64,000 bases of DNA from Thiohalospira halophila DSM 15071 (GTDB lineage: Bacteria; Pseudomonadota; Gammaproteobacteria; Thiohalospirales; Thiohalospiraceae). Location of the stretch: contig NZ_FOMJ01000007.1 in NCBI RefSeq assembly GCF_900112605.1, forward strand, positions 94,185 to 158,184, read 5' to 3'. Below, piece after piece: positions 7,741 through 16,990 of this stretch (positions are counted from its first letter, which is position 1; the number at the start of each line of letters is the position of its first letter). The notes below the pieces were generated by a model. It saw only the letters and a list, made by a program, of their open reading frames with translations. It made no database searches and was not told the origin of the DNA. The translations under genes and the position numbers were made by a program.

Positions 7741-8221
7741 GGGCGGCCTCCTCTTCCAGCAGCCACGCCTTGAAGGCGGCCAGGGGGCCCTCGCTGGCCC
7801 CGGCATACCCCCCCGGCCCATCCACCGCGACGACGCGGTGGCAGGGGACGATGAGGGGGAAGGGATTCGCCCGCGCCGCCATGGCCACCGCCCGGGGCGC
7901 GCTGCCGAGGGTGGTGGCCAGGTCGCGGTAGCTCACCGTCTGCCCGGGGTGCAGGGCCTGCAGCGTCGCCCGCAGCCGGCCCTGAAAGGGGGTCCGGGGC
8001 GGGGCCAGCGGCCAGTCGGGGAATCCCCGCCCGGCACCGCCCGGGTCGGCGACCAGCCGGTCCCCGACCTCGGCGGCGAGCCCCGTCCCGGCCTCCTCCG
8101 CTTCGGCCCCCTCGGCCGGGAGCAATCGGACCCGCTCCAGCTGCCCGCCCCGGGCCTCAATGGTGAGCCGGAGCCGGGCGTGGGCGGGACCGACAAGGCG
8201 ACTCGCCGACTCACTCCCCAC
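7727..8221 (-). CDS. ogt: O6-alkylguanine-DNA alkyltransferase (Ogt-like)
   Basis: This protein directly repairs O6-alkylguanine by moving the alkyl group to its own cysteine. The active-site motif is PCHRVV with Cys127, preceded by VSYRDLATTLGSAPRAVAMAARANPFPLI, the helix-turn-helix and recognition segment of the family. The GTG at 8221 is preferred because AGGAGG lies about 8 bases upstream; it yields 164 residues, normal for Ogt. It overlaps the preceding TPR gene by 11 bases and the following xerD by 14, so all three are translationally coupled. The N-terminal domain is short and Arg-rich. Confidence 0.88.
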   Translation of the reverse strand: MGSESASRLVGPAHARLRLTIEARGGQLERVRLLPAEGAEAEEAGTGLAAEVGDRLVADPGGAGRGFPDWPLAPPRTPFQGRLRATLQALHPGQTVSYRDLATTLGSAPRAVAMAARANPFPLIVPCHRVVAVDGPGGYAGASEGPLAAFKAWLLEEEAARGVD

Positions 8222-9992
8222 GGCCGGGCCCCTCCTGGCGCTGGCCCTGCCGGTGCTCACCCTCCTGGCCGAGGCGGCGGAGCTCGTTGCGCAGCAGCGC
8301 CTCTCGCCGGCTCCCCTCGGTGGCCTGGAGCAGCCGCTGATAGAGGGCCCGGGCATCATCGGTAAAACCGCCCCGGGCCAGGCTGCGGGCCGCCCGGTAG
8401 TAGGCGGTCTCTACCCAGGGGTCGTCCAGATCGTCGGGGATGTGGCGCGCGGCCCGGAGATAGGCCGCCGCCGCCGCCGCGTGATCCCCCCGCTCGCGGT
8501 GGGACTCCCCCATCCAGAAGCGGATCTCGCGCTCGGTCCGGGGCTGGCGGGCCCGGCGGTAGAGGCGGTCGAAGAGAATCAGCGCCTCGGCATGGGCGCC
8601 CGCCCCCTGGAGGTCGAAGGCGATCTGCAGGGCGCGGTCCAGGGTCTGCTGCTCCAGGCTCGCGGCCTCGTCCAGCAGGGCGTGGAGGGCCTCGGCCCCG
8701 GCATCGGCCTCCCCGGCGAGGACCAGCACCCGCGCCTGGCGCAGCCGCCAGGTGGTGGCATCCCCCCGGGACGGGGGCTCCAGGCCGATAAAGAGGCGAC
8801 CGGCCTCCTCCAGGCGCCCGGCATCGACGAAGCGATCCGCCAGGGTGTAGCGGATGGGGCGCGGGATGGCGTCGGCATCGCCGAAGGCAGCGGCCTCGGT
8901 GTAGAGGCGCTCCAGCAGACGGCCGTCGTTGGCCTCCAGCAGGGTGATGGCCAGGCGGCGGTGGGCCTCCGAACGGGCCTCCGGATCACTGGCCTCCCGG
9001 GCCAGGGTCGCCAGCAGGGCCCGCTTCTCCCGGGCCGGGGACTCCGCCGCGGCGGCCAGCCAGGCGTCGTGGTCGCCGAAGAGCAGCCCCCGCCGGTTGG
9101 CGACCACCCGCCCCTGCTCCCGCCAGGCGGCCCAGAGGTCGTCGGCGGTGGCCGCCGGAATTCCGGGCAGCGAGACATCGGGCCCCAGCGCCAGGAGGCG
9201 GGCGAGGGCGGCGGCGCGCTGGGCGGGATCGGTCGTGACATGGGCGAGCAGACGACGCAGGCGCGCGGCCTCCCGCGATTCGGCCTCGGCCGCGGCGGAG
9301 CGGGCGGCGCCGGCCACCTCCGCCGCCTCCCGTCGGCCGGCGCGCAGCTCGGCCAGCAGGCGCAGGGCGGGAGTGGCCGTCTCCGCCTCGTCAATGGCCC
9401 GGAGGGCCGCCTCGGGCTGATCCAGCTCCAGGAGCAGGGCGGCACGCTGATCGGGCCCCGAGGTGGGCGGCATCCGCAGTCGCTGCAGGGTCGCCAGGGC
9501 GGCGGCGGGGCGGTCCGACAGGCGCCAGGCGGTCACCAGTCGACGCTGCCAGATAGTGACCTCGTCGGCCGCCGGCGGTTCACCCAGCCACAGGCGCCGG
9601 AAGGCAAGCGCTGCCAGCGCCTCGCCCCGCTCCAGCCGCGTCAGGGCGCGGGCCAGATGGTCATCCGCCTGACGGCGGAAATCGGGGTCGAGCCCGGTCC
9701 GGGGGTAGGTATCGATCCGGGCGACCAGGTCGGTCCAGGCCTCGCGCCGCTCCAGCAGCGCCAGGCGGCGGCCCTCCCAGCGGCGCCAGGCACCGGGAGC
9801 GTTCTCCCGGGCGGGCTGATGGCGCTGGATGAGGGCAGTGGCCAGCTCCAGGGCCCCCTCGCCGGCCAGGGCCTCCACCTGGTCGAGATCGGTGGCCGCT
9901 GCCGGGGTACCCACAAAAAGGGCGGCGACCAGTATGGCCGCCGCCCCTCGCGGGCGGGCCCCGACGGGCTGGTTGGCCCGACGCTGCCCCAT
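8211..9992 (-). CDS. Periplasmic TPR-repeat protein
   Basis: This 593-residue protein has a Sec signal peptide (residues about 17-33, cleavage near TPAAA-TD) and then alpha-helical repeats throughout, with recognisable TPR-type units near the C-terminus (HAEALILFDRLYRRA, GDHAAAAAAYLRAARHIP, GFTDDARALYQRLL). It is presumably a periplasmic scaffold. I cannot name a partner. It starts only 26 bases after rplS in the same direction, so it may be co-transcribed with the rpsP-rimM-trmD-rplS operon. Its stop overlaps the ogt-like start. Such large TPR proteins often serve cell-wall, polysaccharide or outer-membrane assembly, but nothing here decides among these. Confidence 0.75.
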   Translation of the reverse strand: MGQRRANQPVGARPRGAAAILVAALFVGTPAAATDLDQVEALAGEGALELATALIQRHQPARENAPGAWRRWEGRRLALLERREAWTDLVARIDTYPRTGLDPDFRRQADDHLARALTRLERGEALAALAFRRLWLGEPPAADEVTIWQRRLVTAWRLSDRPAAALATLQRLRMPPTSGPDQRAALLLELDQPEAALRAIDEAETATPALRLLAELRAGRREAAEVAGAARSAAAEAESREAARLRRLLAHVTTDPAQRAAALARLLALGPDVSLPGIPAATADDLWAAWREQGRVVANRRGLLFGDHDAWLAAAAESPAREKRALLATLAREASDPEARSEAHRRLAITLLEANDGRLLERLYTEAAAFGDADAIPRPIRYTLADRFVDAGRLEEAGRLFIGLEPPSRGDATTWRLRQARVLVLAGEADAGAEALHALLDEAASLEQQTLDRALQIAFDLQGAGAHAEALILFDRLYRRARQPRTEREIRFWMGESHRERGDHAAAAAAYLRAARHIPDDLDDPWVETAYYRAARSLARGGFTDDARALYQRLLQATEGSRREALLRNELRRLGQEGEHRQGQRQEGPGRGE

Positions 9993-10018
9993 CGTCCCGT
10001 TTCCGCGTCCGGACTCCG

Positions 10019-10366
10019 CTAGCGGACCTTCTCCTTGATCCGGGCCGCCTTGCCGGAGAGCTGGCGCAGGTAGTAGAGCTTGGCCTGGCGGACGTCGCCC
10101 CGGCGCTTGACCTTGATGTCGGCCAGGATGGGGCTGTGGGTCTGGAAGACGCGCTCGACGCCCTCACCGCTGGTGGTCTTGCGCAGGGTGAAGGCCGAGT
10201 GCAGGCCGCGGTTGCGCTTGGCGATGCAGACCCCCTCGAAGGGCTGGAGCCGCTCGCGGCCGCCCTCACGCACCCGCACCTGAACCAGCACGGTGTCCCC
10301 CGGACCGAATTCCGGGATGTCGGACTTCATCTGCTCGGCCTCGAGCTCGTCGATGATGTTGCTCAT
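10019..10366 (-). CDS. rplS: 50S ribosomal protein L19
   Basis: L19 lies at the 30S-50S interface of the ribosome. The ATG at 10366 gives 115 residues, the same as E. coli L19, starting [13 protein letters not shown]; an upstream TTG would add seven residues not typical of the family. Conserved segments include [35 protein letters not shown] and the basic C-terminus [13 protein letters not shown]. It is the last of the classical rpsP-rimM-trmD-rplS operon. Confidence 0.97.
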   Translation of the reverse strand: MSNIIDELEAEQMKSDIPEFGPGDTVLVQVRVREGGRERLQPFEGVCIAKRNRGLHSAFTLRKTTSGEGVERVFQTHSPILADIKVKRRGDVRQAKLYYLRQLSGKAARIKEKVR

Positions 10367-10402
10367 GGTCTTGGTCTCCCGCGACAACCGCTTGCGTAAT
10401 CG

Positions 10403-11149
10403 CTACTCGTGTTCGCCCTGCTCACGCCGGTATTCGGCGAGCAGGGCCCGTTCTTCTTCACTCAGGCCGCGGCGCTCCAGCAATTCCGGGCGCCGCCGCC
10501 AGGTCCGTCCCAGCGCCTGCTTGAGGCGCCAGCGCTCGATGGCGGCGTGGTCCCCGGAGCGCAGCACCGCCGGCACCTCCCGTCCCAGCGCCTGCTCGGG
10601 CCGGGTGTAGTGGGGATGATCCAGCAGGCCGGCGGTAAAGGAATCCTGTACCGCCGACTCCGTGTGGCCCAGCGCCCCCGGCAGCAGCCGGGTCACGCCG
10701 TCGATGACCACCATCGCCCCCAGCTCGCCGCCGCTGATCACGTAGTCCCCCAGGGACCACTCCTCATCCACCTCGGCCTCGATGAGGCGCTCGTCCACCC
10801 CCTCGTAGCGGGTGGCGAGCAGGATGAGCCGCGGCTCTGCCGCGAAGCGCTCCAGCGCCGCCTGATCCAGTACCTGCCCCTGGGGGCTCAGGTGGACGAC
10901 CTTCGCCGGCCGCGGGTCGGCGGCCCGGGCATCCGCCAGGATCGCCGCCAGGGGGCCGGTCTGCATCACCATGCCCGGCCCGCCGCCGTAGGGGCGGTCA
11001 TCCACCGTGCGGTGGCGGTCCGTGGTCCGCTCCCGCGGGTCCCAGGCCACCACCTCGGCCAGGCCGGCTTCCATGGCCCGGCTGGTGACGCCGTAATCGG
11101 TCACCGCCGCCAGCATGGACGGGAACAGGGTCACGACGTCGAAACGCAC
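10403..11149 (-). CDS. trmD: tRNA (guanine-37-N1)-methyltransferase
   Basis: TrmD methylates G37 of tRNAs reading CNN codons, which prevents +1 frameshifting. The 248-residue product starts [13 protein letters not shown] and has the knotted SPOUT signatures: [46 protein letters not shown] and the C-terminal HYTRP segment. It lies 4 bases after rimM and 36 bases before rplS, so it belongs to the same operon. Confidence 0.97.
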   Translation of the reverse strand: MRFDVVTLFPSMLAAVTDYGVTSRAMEAGLAEVVAWDPRERTTDRHRTVDDRPYGGGPGMVMQTGPLAAILADARAADPRPAKVVHLSPQGQVLDQAALERFAAEPRLILLATRYEGVDERLIEAEVDEEWSLGDYVISGGELGAMVVIDGVTRLLPGALGHTESAVQDSFTAGLLDHPHYTRPEQALGREVPAVLRSGDHAAIERWRLKQALGRTWRRRPELLERRGLSEEERALLAEYRREQGEHE

Positions 11150-11153
11150 GGCG

Positions 11154-11675
11154 TCAGAATTCCGGGTCCCAGTCCACCACGACGCGACCGGCCTCGGGCT
11201 CCACCGAGCGGACCACCTCGCCCTGGACGAAGGGGATCAGCCGCTCGCGTTCGCCAGCGACCACCATGACGTCGTTGGCGCCGGTCTCCATCATCGTCTG
11301 GACGCGGCCGAGCTCCTCGTCGGCGGTAGTCACCACCGCCAGCCCTTCCAGGTCGGCCCAGTACCACTCGCCGTCAGGCGGCTCCGGCAGGGCCGAACGC
11401 GGCACGAGGATGACGCTGTGCGTCAGGGCCGCCGCACCTTCACGGTCGGCAACCCCGTCCAGCCGGGCCAGCGGCCCCTTGCCGCCGATCCGGCTCTCCG
11501 CGATGGTTACCGGCCGGGCCTCCGCCCCCTGGTGTCCGGCTCGCAGATACCAGGGGGTGTAGGCCAGGATGTTCTCTTCCGGCCGGGTCTCGGACTGGAT
11601 CCGGACCCAGCCACGGACGCCGTGGGGGGCGCCGATCCGCCCCATGGGCACCAGGCTCTCCCCCACGGTCGCCAC
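11154..11675 (-). CDS. rimM: 16S rRNA processing protein RimM
   Basis: RimM is a 30S assembly factor that binds S19 and helps mature the 16S 3' domain. The 173-residue product has the N-terminal beta-barrel beginning [20 protein letters not shown] and a C-terminal PRC-barrel ([42 protein letters not shown]). It is 9 bases from rpsP and 4 from trmD, the usual operon. Confidence 0.96.
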   Translation of the reverse strand: MATVGESLVPMGRIGAPHGVRGWVRIQSETRPEENILAYTPWYLRAGHQGAEARPVTIAESRIGGKGPLARLDGVADREGAAALTHSVILVPRSALPEPPDGEWYWADLEGLAVVTTADEELGRVQTMMETGANDVMVVAGERERLIPFVQGEVVRSVEPEAGRVVVDWDPEF

Positions 11676-11684
11676 GTCGGCTCG

Positions 11685-11936
11685 TTACGAAGCCGCCTTG
11701 GCCTGCTTGCGGATCAGGCGGTCCACGCTCTCGCTGGCCTTGGCGCCGTTGTCCAGCCAGTGCTGCACACGGTCCATGTCCAGCCGCACCGCCTCTTCGT
11801 TACCGGTGGCCACGGGGTTGTAGAAACCCACGCGCTCGATGAAGCTGCCGTCACGCGGATTGGCGTGCTCGGTAACGACGATGTTGTAGAAGGGCCGACG
11901 CTTGGCGCCCTTGCGGGCCATGCGGATGGTGACCAT
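11685..11936 (-). CDS. rpsP: 30S ribosomal protein S16
   Basis: S16 is an early-binding 30S assembly protein. The ATG at 11936 starts the conserved [20 protein letters not shown] and gives 83 residues, the normal length; the frame extends further upstream but without conservation. It heads the rpsP-rimM-trmD-rplS operon, with a TATAAT box 74 bases upstream. Confidence 0.96.
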   Translation of the reverse strand: MVTIRMARKGAKRRPFYNIVVTEHANPRDGSFIERVGFYNPVATGNEEAVRLDMDRVQHWLDNGAKASESVDRLIRKQAKAAS

Positions 11937-12009
11937 AGGGCTCTTTCTCTCCGATTCGCTGCCGGGCCGCCGCGGCGGCCGCAAGATTCAGTACGCGATT
12001 AAACCGGCA

Positions 12010-12015
12010 ATTATA
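12010..12015 (-). promoter_or_regulatory. Candidate -10 box of the rpsP operon
   Basis: A perfect minus-strand TATAAT lies in the ffh-rpsP gap between the ffh hairpin and rpsP. The -35 at 17 bases would be TTTCGG, inside the hairpin, so it is weak. It is the only promoter-like element in this gap. Confidence 0.4.
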
Positions 12016-12024
12016 GGGCAATGG

Positions 12025-12049
12025 CGCCCCGGCCGAAAGGGCCGGGGCG
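12025..12049 (-). terminator. Strong hairpin downstream of ffh
   Basis: Perfect 10-base arms (CGCCCCGGCC and GGCCGGGGCG) close a 5-base loop, 38 bases past the ffh stop. No T-run follows on the minus strand, so it may terminate imperfectly or act as an RNA-stability element between ffh and rpsP. Confidence 0.5.
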
Positions 12050-12086
12050 AATACCATTCGGGGATGGCGCCGATTTTCCGGGGGAG

Positions 12087-13439
12087 CTACATGCCGGGCG
12101 GCATCTGCCCCTGCATCTGCTTCATGAGCTTCTGCATGCCGCCACCCTTCATCTTCTTCATCATCTTCTGCATCTGCTGGAACTGCTTGAGCAGGCGGTT
12201 CACGTCCTGGACCTGGGTCCCGGAACCGGCGGCGATGCGGCGCTTGCGGGAGCCCTTGATGATGTCGGGCCGCTGGCGCTCGCCCGGAGTCATGGAGTTG
12301 ATGATGGCCTCCATGCGCCGGAACTGGCTGTCGTCCACCTGGCCCTTGACGTGGTCGGGAAGCTGGCCCGCGCCGGGGAGCTTGTCCATGAGGCTGTTGA
12401 CGCCGCCCATGCTCTGCATCTGCTGGAGCTGCTCGCGGAAGTCGGCGAGGTCGAAGCCCTTGCCCTTCTTGAGCTTGCGGGCGACCTTCTCGGCCTTCTG
12501 CTGGTCGACCTTGTTCTCGGCCTCCTCGATGAGGGAGAGCATGTCCCCCATGCCGAGGATGCGCTGGGCGATCCGGTCCGGGTGGAAGGGCTCCAGGGCG
12601 TCGTCCTTCTCGCCGGTGCCCAGGAACTTGATGGGGCGACCCGTGGTATGGCGCACGGAGAGCGCCGCACCGCCCCGGGCGTCGCCGTCGGTCTTGGTGA
12701 GCACCACCCCGGTGAGCGGCAGGGCATCGGCAAAGGCACGGGCGGTGTTGGCGGCGTCCTGGCCGGTCATGCTGTCGACGACGAAGAGGGTCTCCACCGG
12801 CTCCGCCACCTCGTGGAGCCGGCGGACCTCGTCCATCATCCCCTCGTCCACGTGGAGGCGGCCGGCGGTGTCGATGATGAGGACGTCCTTGTGGCCGGTG
12901 CGCGCCGCCTGCAGGGCCCCGGCGGCGATGTCGGCCGGGTCCTGATCCGAGGAGCTGGGATGGAAGGCCGCGCCGGCCTTCTCCGCCACGGTCTCCAGCT
13001 GGTCGATGGCGGCGGGGCGGTAGATGTCGGTGGAGACCACCATCACCGACTTCTTCTCCCGCTCCTGGAGCCAGCGCGCCAGCTTGCCGGTGGAGGTGGT
13101 CTTGCCGGAGCCCTGGAGGCCGGCCATGAGGATCACCGCCGGCGGACGGGTGTTGAGGTTGAGCCCCTCGCCGTCGTCGCCCATGAGCCGGACCAGCTCC
13201 TCGCGGACGATCTTGATGAGCGCCTGGCCGGGAGTGAGGCTGGTGGAGACCTCCTCACCCAGGGCGCGGCTGCGGACGTGCTCGATGAAGTCCTTGACCA
13301 CCGGGAGGGCGACATCCGCCTCCAGCAGCGCCATGCGCACCTCGCGCAGGGTGTCGCGGATGTTGTCCTCGGTGAGTCGACCCTGGCCGCGCAGGTCCTT
13401 GAGGGTCTTGTTGAGCCGTTCGGTAAGGCTGTCGAACAT
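12087..13439 (-). CDS. ffh: Signal recognition particle protein Ffh
   Basis: Ffh binds 4.5S RNA and targets nascent membrane proteins to FtsY and SecYEG. The 450-residue product has an N-domain helical bundle, a GTPase G-domain with P-loop GLQGSGKTT at 107-115, DTAGR, TKTDGDARGG and GTGEK motifs, and a methionine-rich C-terminal M-domain containing the SGSG-type RNA-binding loop region (RKRRIAAGSGT) and an MQKMMKKM tail. The SRP RNA itself is encoded at 54901-55006. It precedes rpsP on the same strand. Confidence 0.97.
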   Translation of the reverse strand: MFDSLTERLNKTLKDLRGQGRLTEDNIRDTLREVRMALLEADVALPVVKDFIEHVRSRALGEEVSTSLTPGQALIKIVREELVRLMGDDGEGLNLNTRPPAVILMAGLQGSGKTTSTGKLARWLQEREKKSVMVVSTDIYRPAAIDQLETVAEKAGAAFHPSSSDQDPADIAAGALQAARTGHKDVLIIDTAGRLHVDEGMMDEVRRLHEVAEPVETLFVVDSMTGQDAANTARAFADALPLTGVVLTKTDGDARGGAALSVRHTTGRPIKFLGTGEKDDALEPFHPDRIAQRILGMGDMLSLIEEAENKVDQQKAEKVARKLKKGKGFDLADFREQLQQMQSMGGVNSLMDKLPGAGQLPDHVKGQVDDSQFRRMEAIINSMTPGERQRPDIIKGSRKRRIAAGSGTQVQDVNRLLKQFQQMQKMMKKMKGGGMQKLMKQMQGQMPPGM

Positions 13440-13466
13440 GCCGCCTCCGTGGGGTTGCGACTCGTA

Positions 13467-14228
13467 TTATAGCGTCAGGCGGGTGCCGCTCGACAGGCCG
13501 TGCACCGTCCGATCCGGCAGGGCGGCCCGACACTCGGCGAGGATGCGGTCCTCGTCCCCGGGCTTGCGGTGGGAGATGTAGACCGGCGGGTGGTGCTCCA
13601 GGGCCGCCATGTCCGCCGCCAGCAGCCGGGGACAGTAGTGGCGGGCCAGTTCGCACAGCCCGGCATCCTCGTCGGCGAAGGCCGCTTCCACCAGCAGGGC
13701 ATCGAGGCGCGGCCGGGCGTTCAGGGCCTCCCACAACCCGCCGTTCGTGGTGGTATCGCCGCTGAAGGCGAAGGCGCGCTCGCCGTCGTCCACCCAGTAG
13801 CCCTGGGTGGGCACCACGTGGTTCACGCCGATGGCCCTGACCTCGAGGCCGGCGATGGTCCGGCTCTCGCCCGGCTCCAGCGGCTCCAGGGAGAAGACGG
13901 GGCGCTCCGGCGGCAGGCGCGTGAAGTCGGGCCAGAGCACACCGTTGAAGAGGTGGTCGCGCAGGCCCTGGAGGGTCTCGCTGCGCCCGTAGACCGGGAT
14001 GGTGCGCTGGATGCGGCCGTGGAGGCTGTCGGCCAGATAGGCGAGGTAGGCGGTGTGGTCCAGGTGGGTATGGGTGACGACGATGGCCTCGATGGCCTCC
14101 ATGTCGGCCAACGTCAGCGCCTCCACGCCGGTGCCGGCATCGATGAGCAGGCGCCCGTTTACCCGGAAGGCGGTGGTCCGCTCCCCCGTGCCGATCCCGC
14201 CACCACAGCCCAGAACATCCAGCTCCAT
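13467..14228 (-). CDS. Metallo-beta-lactamase-fold cyclic-nucleotide phosphodiesterase (class II PDE-like)
   Basis: The 253-residue product starts MELDVLGCGGGIG. It carries the metal-binding motif THTHLDH at 52-58, a GDTTTN motif later in the chain, conserved NHVVPT and a late SHRKPGDE. This combination is that of the class II 3',5'-cyclic-nucleotide phosphodiesterases (CpdP/PDE1-like), so cAMP or cGMP hydrolysis is likely, but a generic MBL hydrolase cannot be excluded. The start at 14228 is supported by GGAAGGGG upstream; the longer frame adds an unconserved basic stretch. It is 27 bases upstream of ffh on the same strand and divergent from the cytochrome-assembly gene. Confidence 0.72.
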   Translation of the reverse strand: MELDVLGCGGGIGTGERTTAFRVNGRLLIDAGTGVEALTLADMEAIEAIVVTHTHLDHTAYLAYLADSLHGRIQRTIPVYGRSETLQGLRDHLFNGVLWPDFTRLPPERPVFSLEPLEPGESRTIAGLEVRAIGVNHVVPTQGYWVDDGERAFAFSGDTTTNGGLWEALNARPRLDALLVEAAFADEDAGLCELARHYCPRLLAADMAALEHHPPVYISHRKPGDEDRILAECRAALPDRTVHGLSSGTRLTL

Positions 14229-14390
14229 GTGCCCCTTCCCGGTTCTTGTTCCGACCTTTCGCGCAAGCATACTAGACCCCCGCCGCCCGGGGCCACGATC
14301 CCCGTTCCTCCCGGACGCAGGGGGCACTCTACCGCTTCAACACCCCACAAGGATGTGCGACCATCCGCGTTTTCAGGCATTGGAAGGCCC

Positions 14391-15191
14391 ATGTTCACCA
14401 CCGTCACCGGCCTGCTGGCCGTGGTGCTCTACCTGGCCACCGCCGTACTGCTCGTCCGCCGCCTGATCCGTGCCACCGGCGAACGGCTGGCCCTGCTGGC
14501 CCTGGGGCTCGCCGCGGTCGCCCTGCACGGCGCCGTCCTCGGGCAGGATCTCCTGGGCAGCGGGGCCCTCGACCTCTCCTTCTTTACCACCGTTTCTCTG
14601 GTGACCTGGCTCATGGCGGCGCTCATCCTGCTGGGCGCGCTCCGGGCGCCGCTGGAGAACCTGGGCGTGGGGGCGCTCCCCCTGGCGGCCCTGGGGCTGG
14701 GGCTGGAGCTCTCGCCGCTGGCGGACCAGCGCACCATGCCGGCGATGGACAGCGCCATGCAGGCGCACATCGTCCTCTCCCTGCTCGCCTTCAGCCTCCT
14801 GGCCATCGCGGCCTTCCAGGCGGCCCTGCTGGCCATCCAGGATCACTACCTGCGCGAGCGCCGGCCCGGGGGCTTCGTCCGGGCCCTGCCGCCGCTGGAG
14901 ACCATGGAGCGCCTGCTCTTCCGGATCATCGCCCTGGGCTTCATCTTCCTCACCGCCGCCCTGCTGCTGGGCTGGGTGGCGCTGGACGATCTCTTCGCCC
15001 AGCACCTGGTCCACAAGACCGCGCTCTCCCTGGTGGCCTGGGCCGTCTTCGGCATCCTCCTCTGGGGTCGCTGGTACTTCGGCTGGCGGGGGCGCACGGC
15101 GGTGCGCTGGACCACCGGCGGGCTGACGGTGCTGCTGCTGGCCTACTTCGGCAGCAAGCTGGTACTCGAACTCATCCTCGGTATCGCCTGA
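14391..15191 (+). CDS. ypjD: CcsA/YpjD-type cytochrome c assembly-like membrane protein
   Basis: This 266-residue protein has about eight membrane helices. The conserved C-terminal block HLVHKTALSLVAWAVFGILLWGRW followed by RGRTAVRW marks the YpjD branch of the CcsA/ResC family, which carries a haem-handling fold. The ATG at 14391 begins directly with the first helix. Immediately downstream (3 bases) is the CorB-like gene. The ffh / ypjD / corB neighbourhood is conserved in gammaproteobacteria, where YpjD is thought to act with CorB rather than strictly in cytochrome maturation. Confidence 0.85.
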   Translation: MFTTVTGLLAVVLYLATAVLLVRRLIRATGERLALLALGLAAVALHGAVLGQDLLGSGALDLSFFTTVSLVTWLMAALILLGALRAPLENLGVGALPLAALGLGLELSPLADQRTMPAMDSAMQAHIVLSLLAFSLLAIAAFQAALLAIQDHYLRERRPGGFVRALPPLETMERLLFRIIALGFIFLTAALLLGWVALDDLFAQHLVHKTALSLVAWAVFGILLWGRWYFGWRGRTAVRWTTGGLTVLLLAYFGSKLVLELILGIA

Positions 15192-15194
15192 CTC

Positions 15195-16466
15195 GTGGAC
15201 TCCATACCGACCTGGTTGCTCTTCGCCTCCCTGGGGCTGCTCATCGTCCTCTCGGGCTTCTTCTCCAGCTCCGAGACGGGGCTGATCAGCCTCAACCGCT
15301 ACCGCCTGCGCCACCTGGCCGACGAGGGCCACGCCGGGGCCCGGCGGGCGAACCGTCTGCTCCAGCGTCCGGATCGTCTCATCGGCGTCATCCTCCTGGG
15401 CAACAACTTCGTCAATATCCTCGCCTCGTCGGTGGCGACCATCATCGCCATGCGGCTCATGGGCCAGGCGGGGATCGCCGTGGCCACCGGCCTGCTCACG
15501 CTGGTGATCCTCATATTCGCCGAGGTGACCCCCAAGACCCTGGCCGCGCTGCATCCCGAACGTATCGCCTTCCCGGCGAGCTGGGTCCTGGGCCCGCTGC
15601 TCCGGGTGCTCTACCCGCTGGTCTGGGTGGTCAATGCCATCTCCAACAACCTGCTGCGGCTGCTGGGCGTCTCCCCGGAGTCCAGCGGCGACCAGCCCCT
15701 CTCCCGGGAAGAGCTGCGCACGGTGGTGAACGAGGCCGGGGCCATGATCCCGCAGCGCCACCAGCGCATGCTGCTCTCCATCCTCGACCTGGAGAAGGTC
15801 ACAGTGGAGGACATCATGATCCCCCGCAACGAGATGGTGGGCATCGACCTGGAAGAATCCTGGGAGGCCATCCTCGAACGGATCAGCCGCAGCCACCATA
15901 CGCGGCTGCCGGTCTCGGAGGGGGGCGCGGAGAACATCATCGGCATCCTCCACCTGCGCAACCTCGCCCATCGCCTGGCGGCCGGCGACCTGGACCCGGA
16001 GAGCCTGCGCAAGCTGGTCCGGGCCCCCTACTTCGTCCCCGAGGCGACCCCGCTGCACACCCAGATGCTGAACTTCCAGCGCGAGCGCCGCCGCATCGGC
16101 CTGGTGGTGGACGAATACGGCGATATCCGCGGGCTGGTGACGCTGGAGGACATCCTCGAGGAGATCGTCGGCGAGTTCACCACCGACCCCGGCGAGACCA
16201 TGCAGGAGGTCCATCCGCAGGAGGATGGCTCCTTCCTGGTGGAGGGCAGTGCCTACGTGCGGGACCTCAACCGGCTCATGCAGTGGGAACTGCCCACCGA
16301 CGGACCCAAGACCCTCAACGGGCTCATCCTGGAACACATGGAGACCATCCCCGAGCCCGGCACCAGCTTCCGACTGGCCGGCTACCCGGTGGAGATCGTC
16401 CATGTGGGCACCAGCGCCGTGCGGACGGTGAAGATCATGCCCGACCTGCGGCGGCCGCCGGAGTGA
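15195..16466 (+). CDS. corB: CorB/YfjD-type CNNM-CBS transporter protein
   Basis: The 423-residue product belongs to the HlyC/CorC (CNNM) family linked to Mg2+ and Co2+ transport. It has an N-terminal DUF21 membrane domain with the SSSETGL motif after the first helix and the FAEVTPKT motif at the third, two CBS domains (from PRNEMVGIDL to about residue 320, including VDEYGDIRGLVTLEDILEEI) and the C-terminal CorC_HlyC domain (QEDGSFLVEGSAYVRDLN). The GTG at 15195 starts the first transmembrane segment. It is 3 bases after the CcsA-like gene and almost certainly co-transcribed. Confidence 0.93.
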   Translation: MDSIPTWLLFASLGLLIVLSGFFSSSETGLISLNRYRLRHLADEGHAGARRANRLLQRPDRLIGVILLGNNFVNILASSVATIIAMRLMGQAGIAVATGLLTLVILIFAEVTPKTLAALHPERIAFPASWVLGPLLRVLYPLVWVVNAISNNLLRLLGVSPESSGDQPLSREELRTVVNEAGAMIPQRHQRMLLSILDLEKVTVEDIMIPRNEMVGIDLEESWEAILERISRSHHTRLPVSEGGAENIIGILHLRNLAHRLAAGDLDPESLRKLVRAPYFVPEATPLHTQMLNFQRERRRIGLVVDEYGDIRGLVTLEDILEEIVGEFTTDPGETMQEVHPQEDGSFLVEGSAYVRDLNRLMQWELPTDGPKTLNGLILEHMETIPEPGTSFRLAGYPVEIVHVGTSAVRTVKIMPDLRRPPE

Positions 16467-16549
16467 GCGGACAGGGCCCGGCCCGCGTTCTCGCATCACC
16501 GGCCGGGTTGCTATGATGAGGGGGAGAGGATGACCAGCGGAAGGCGCCA

Positions 16550-16990
16550 ATGACCAGCAACGACGACTCCAGCCAGACCGGGACCCCGGATCCCTCCGAG
16601 GGTTCCGGGCACGAAAAGCGCCACTTCACGCGTATCACCTTCGGTGGTCAGGCCACGGTGGACTGCCCCGGCGGCCCCTGCACCGGCCAGGTGGCCGACA
16701 TCTCCCTCAAGGGTGCCCTGGTGCGCCGCCCCGGGGGCTGGCCCGGCCTGGTCGATCGCACGACCCCGGCGGAGCTGGACATCGAGCTGGAGAGCGGCCT
16801 GAGGCTCACGGCCTCTGCCCGGGTCTCCCATGTCCAGGGCGAACTCGCCGGCTTCGAGTTCGTCCAGCTCCCGCTGGAGACCGCCAGCGAGCTCCGGCGG
16901 CTGGTCGAATTCAACCTCGGGGACGAGGCGCTCCTGGAACGGGAACTCGCGGCCCTCGTCGAGAACCACGAGGCGGCGGACCGATCCTAG
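16550..16990 (+). CDS. PilZ-domain c-di-GMP-binding protein
   Basis: This 146-residue protein is nearly all one PilZ domain. The N-terminal switch motif RHFTR (RxxxR type, about residues 24-28) and the downstream DISLKG motif (D/NxSxxG) are both present, so c-di-GMP binding is plausible. There is a short unstructured N-terminus rich in Ser, Thr and Gly and an acidic C-terminal helix. It overlaps the radA stop by 4 bases on the opposite strand. With flagellar motor genes elsewhere in the window, a motility or surface role is possible but unproven. Confidence 0.85.
   Translation: MTSNDDSSQTGTPDPSEGSGHEKRHFTRITFGGQATVDCPGGPCTGQVADISLKGALVRRPGGWPGLVDRTTPAELDIELESGLRLTASARVSHVQGELAGFEFVQLPLETASELRRLVEFNLGDEALLERELAALVENHEAADRS

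Noticed and set aside
14373..16550. A 725-codon minus-strand frame opposite the CcsA-like and CorB-like genes
   Set aside because: Composition is the reverse-strand shadow of two well-supported membrane proteins; nothing recognisable in it.
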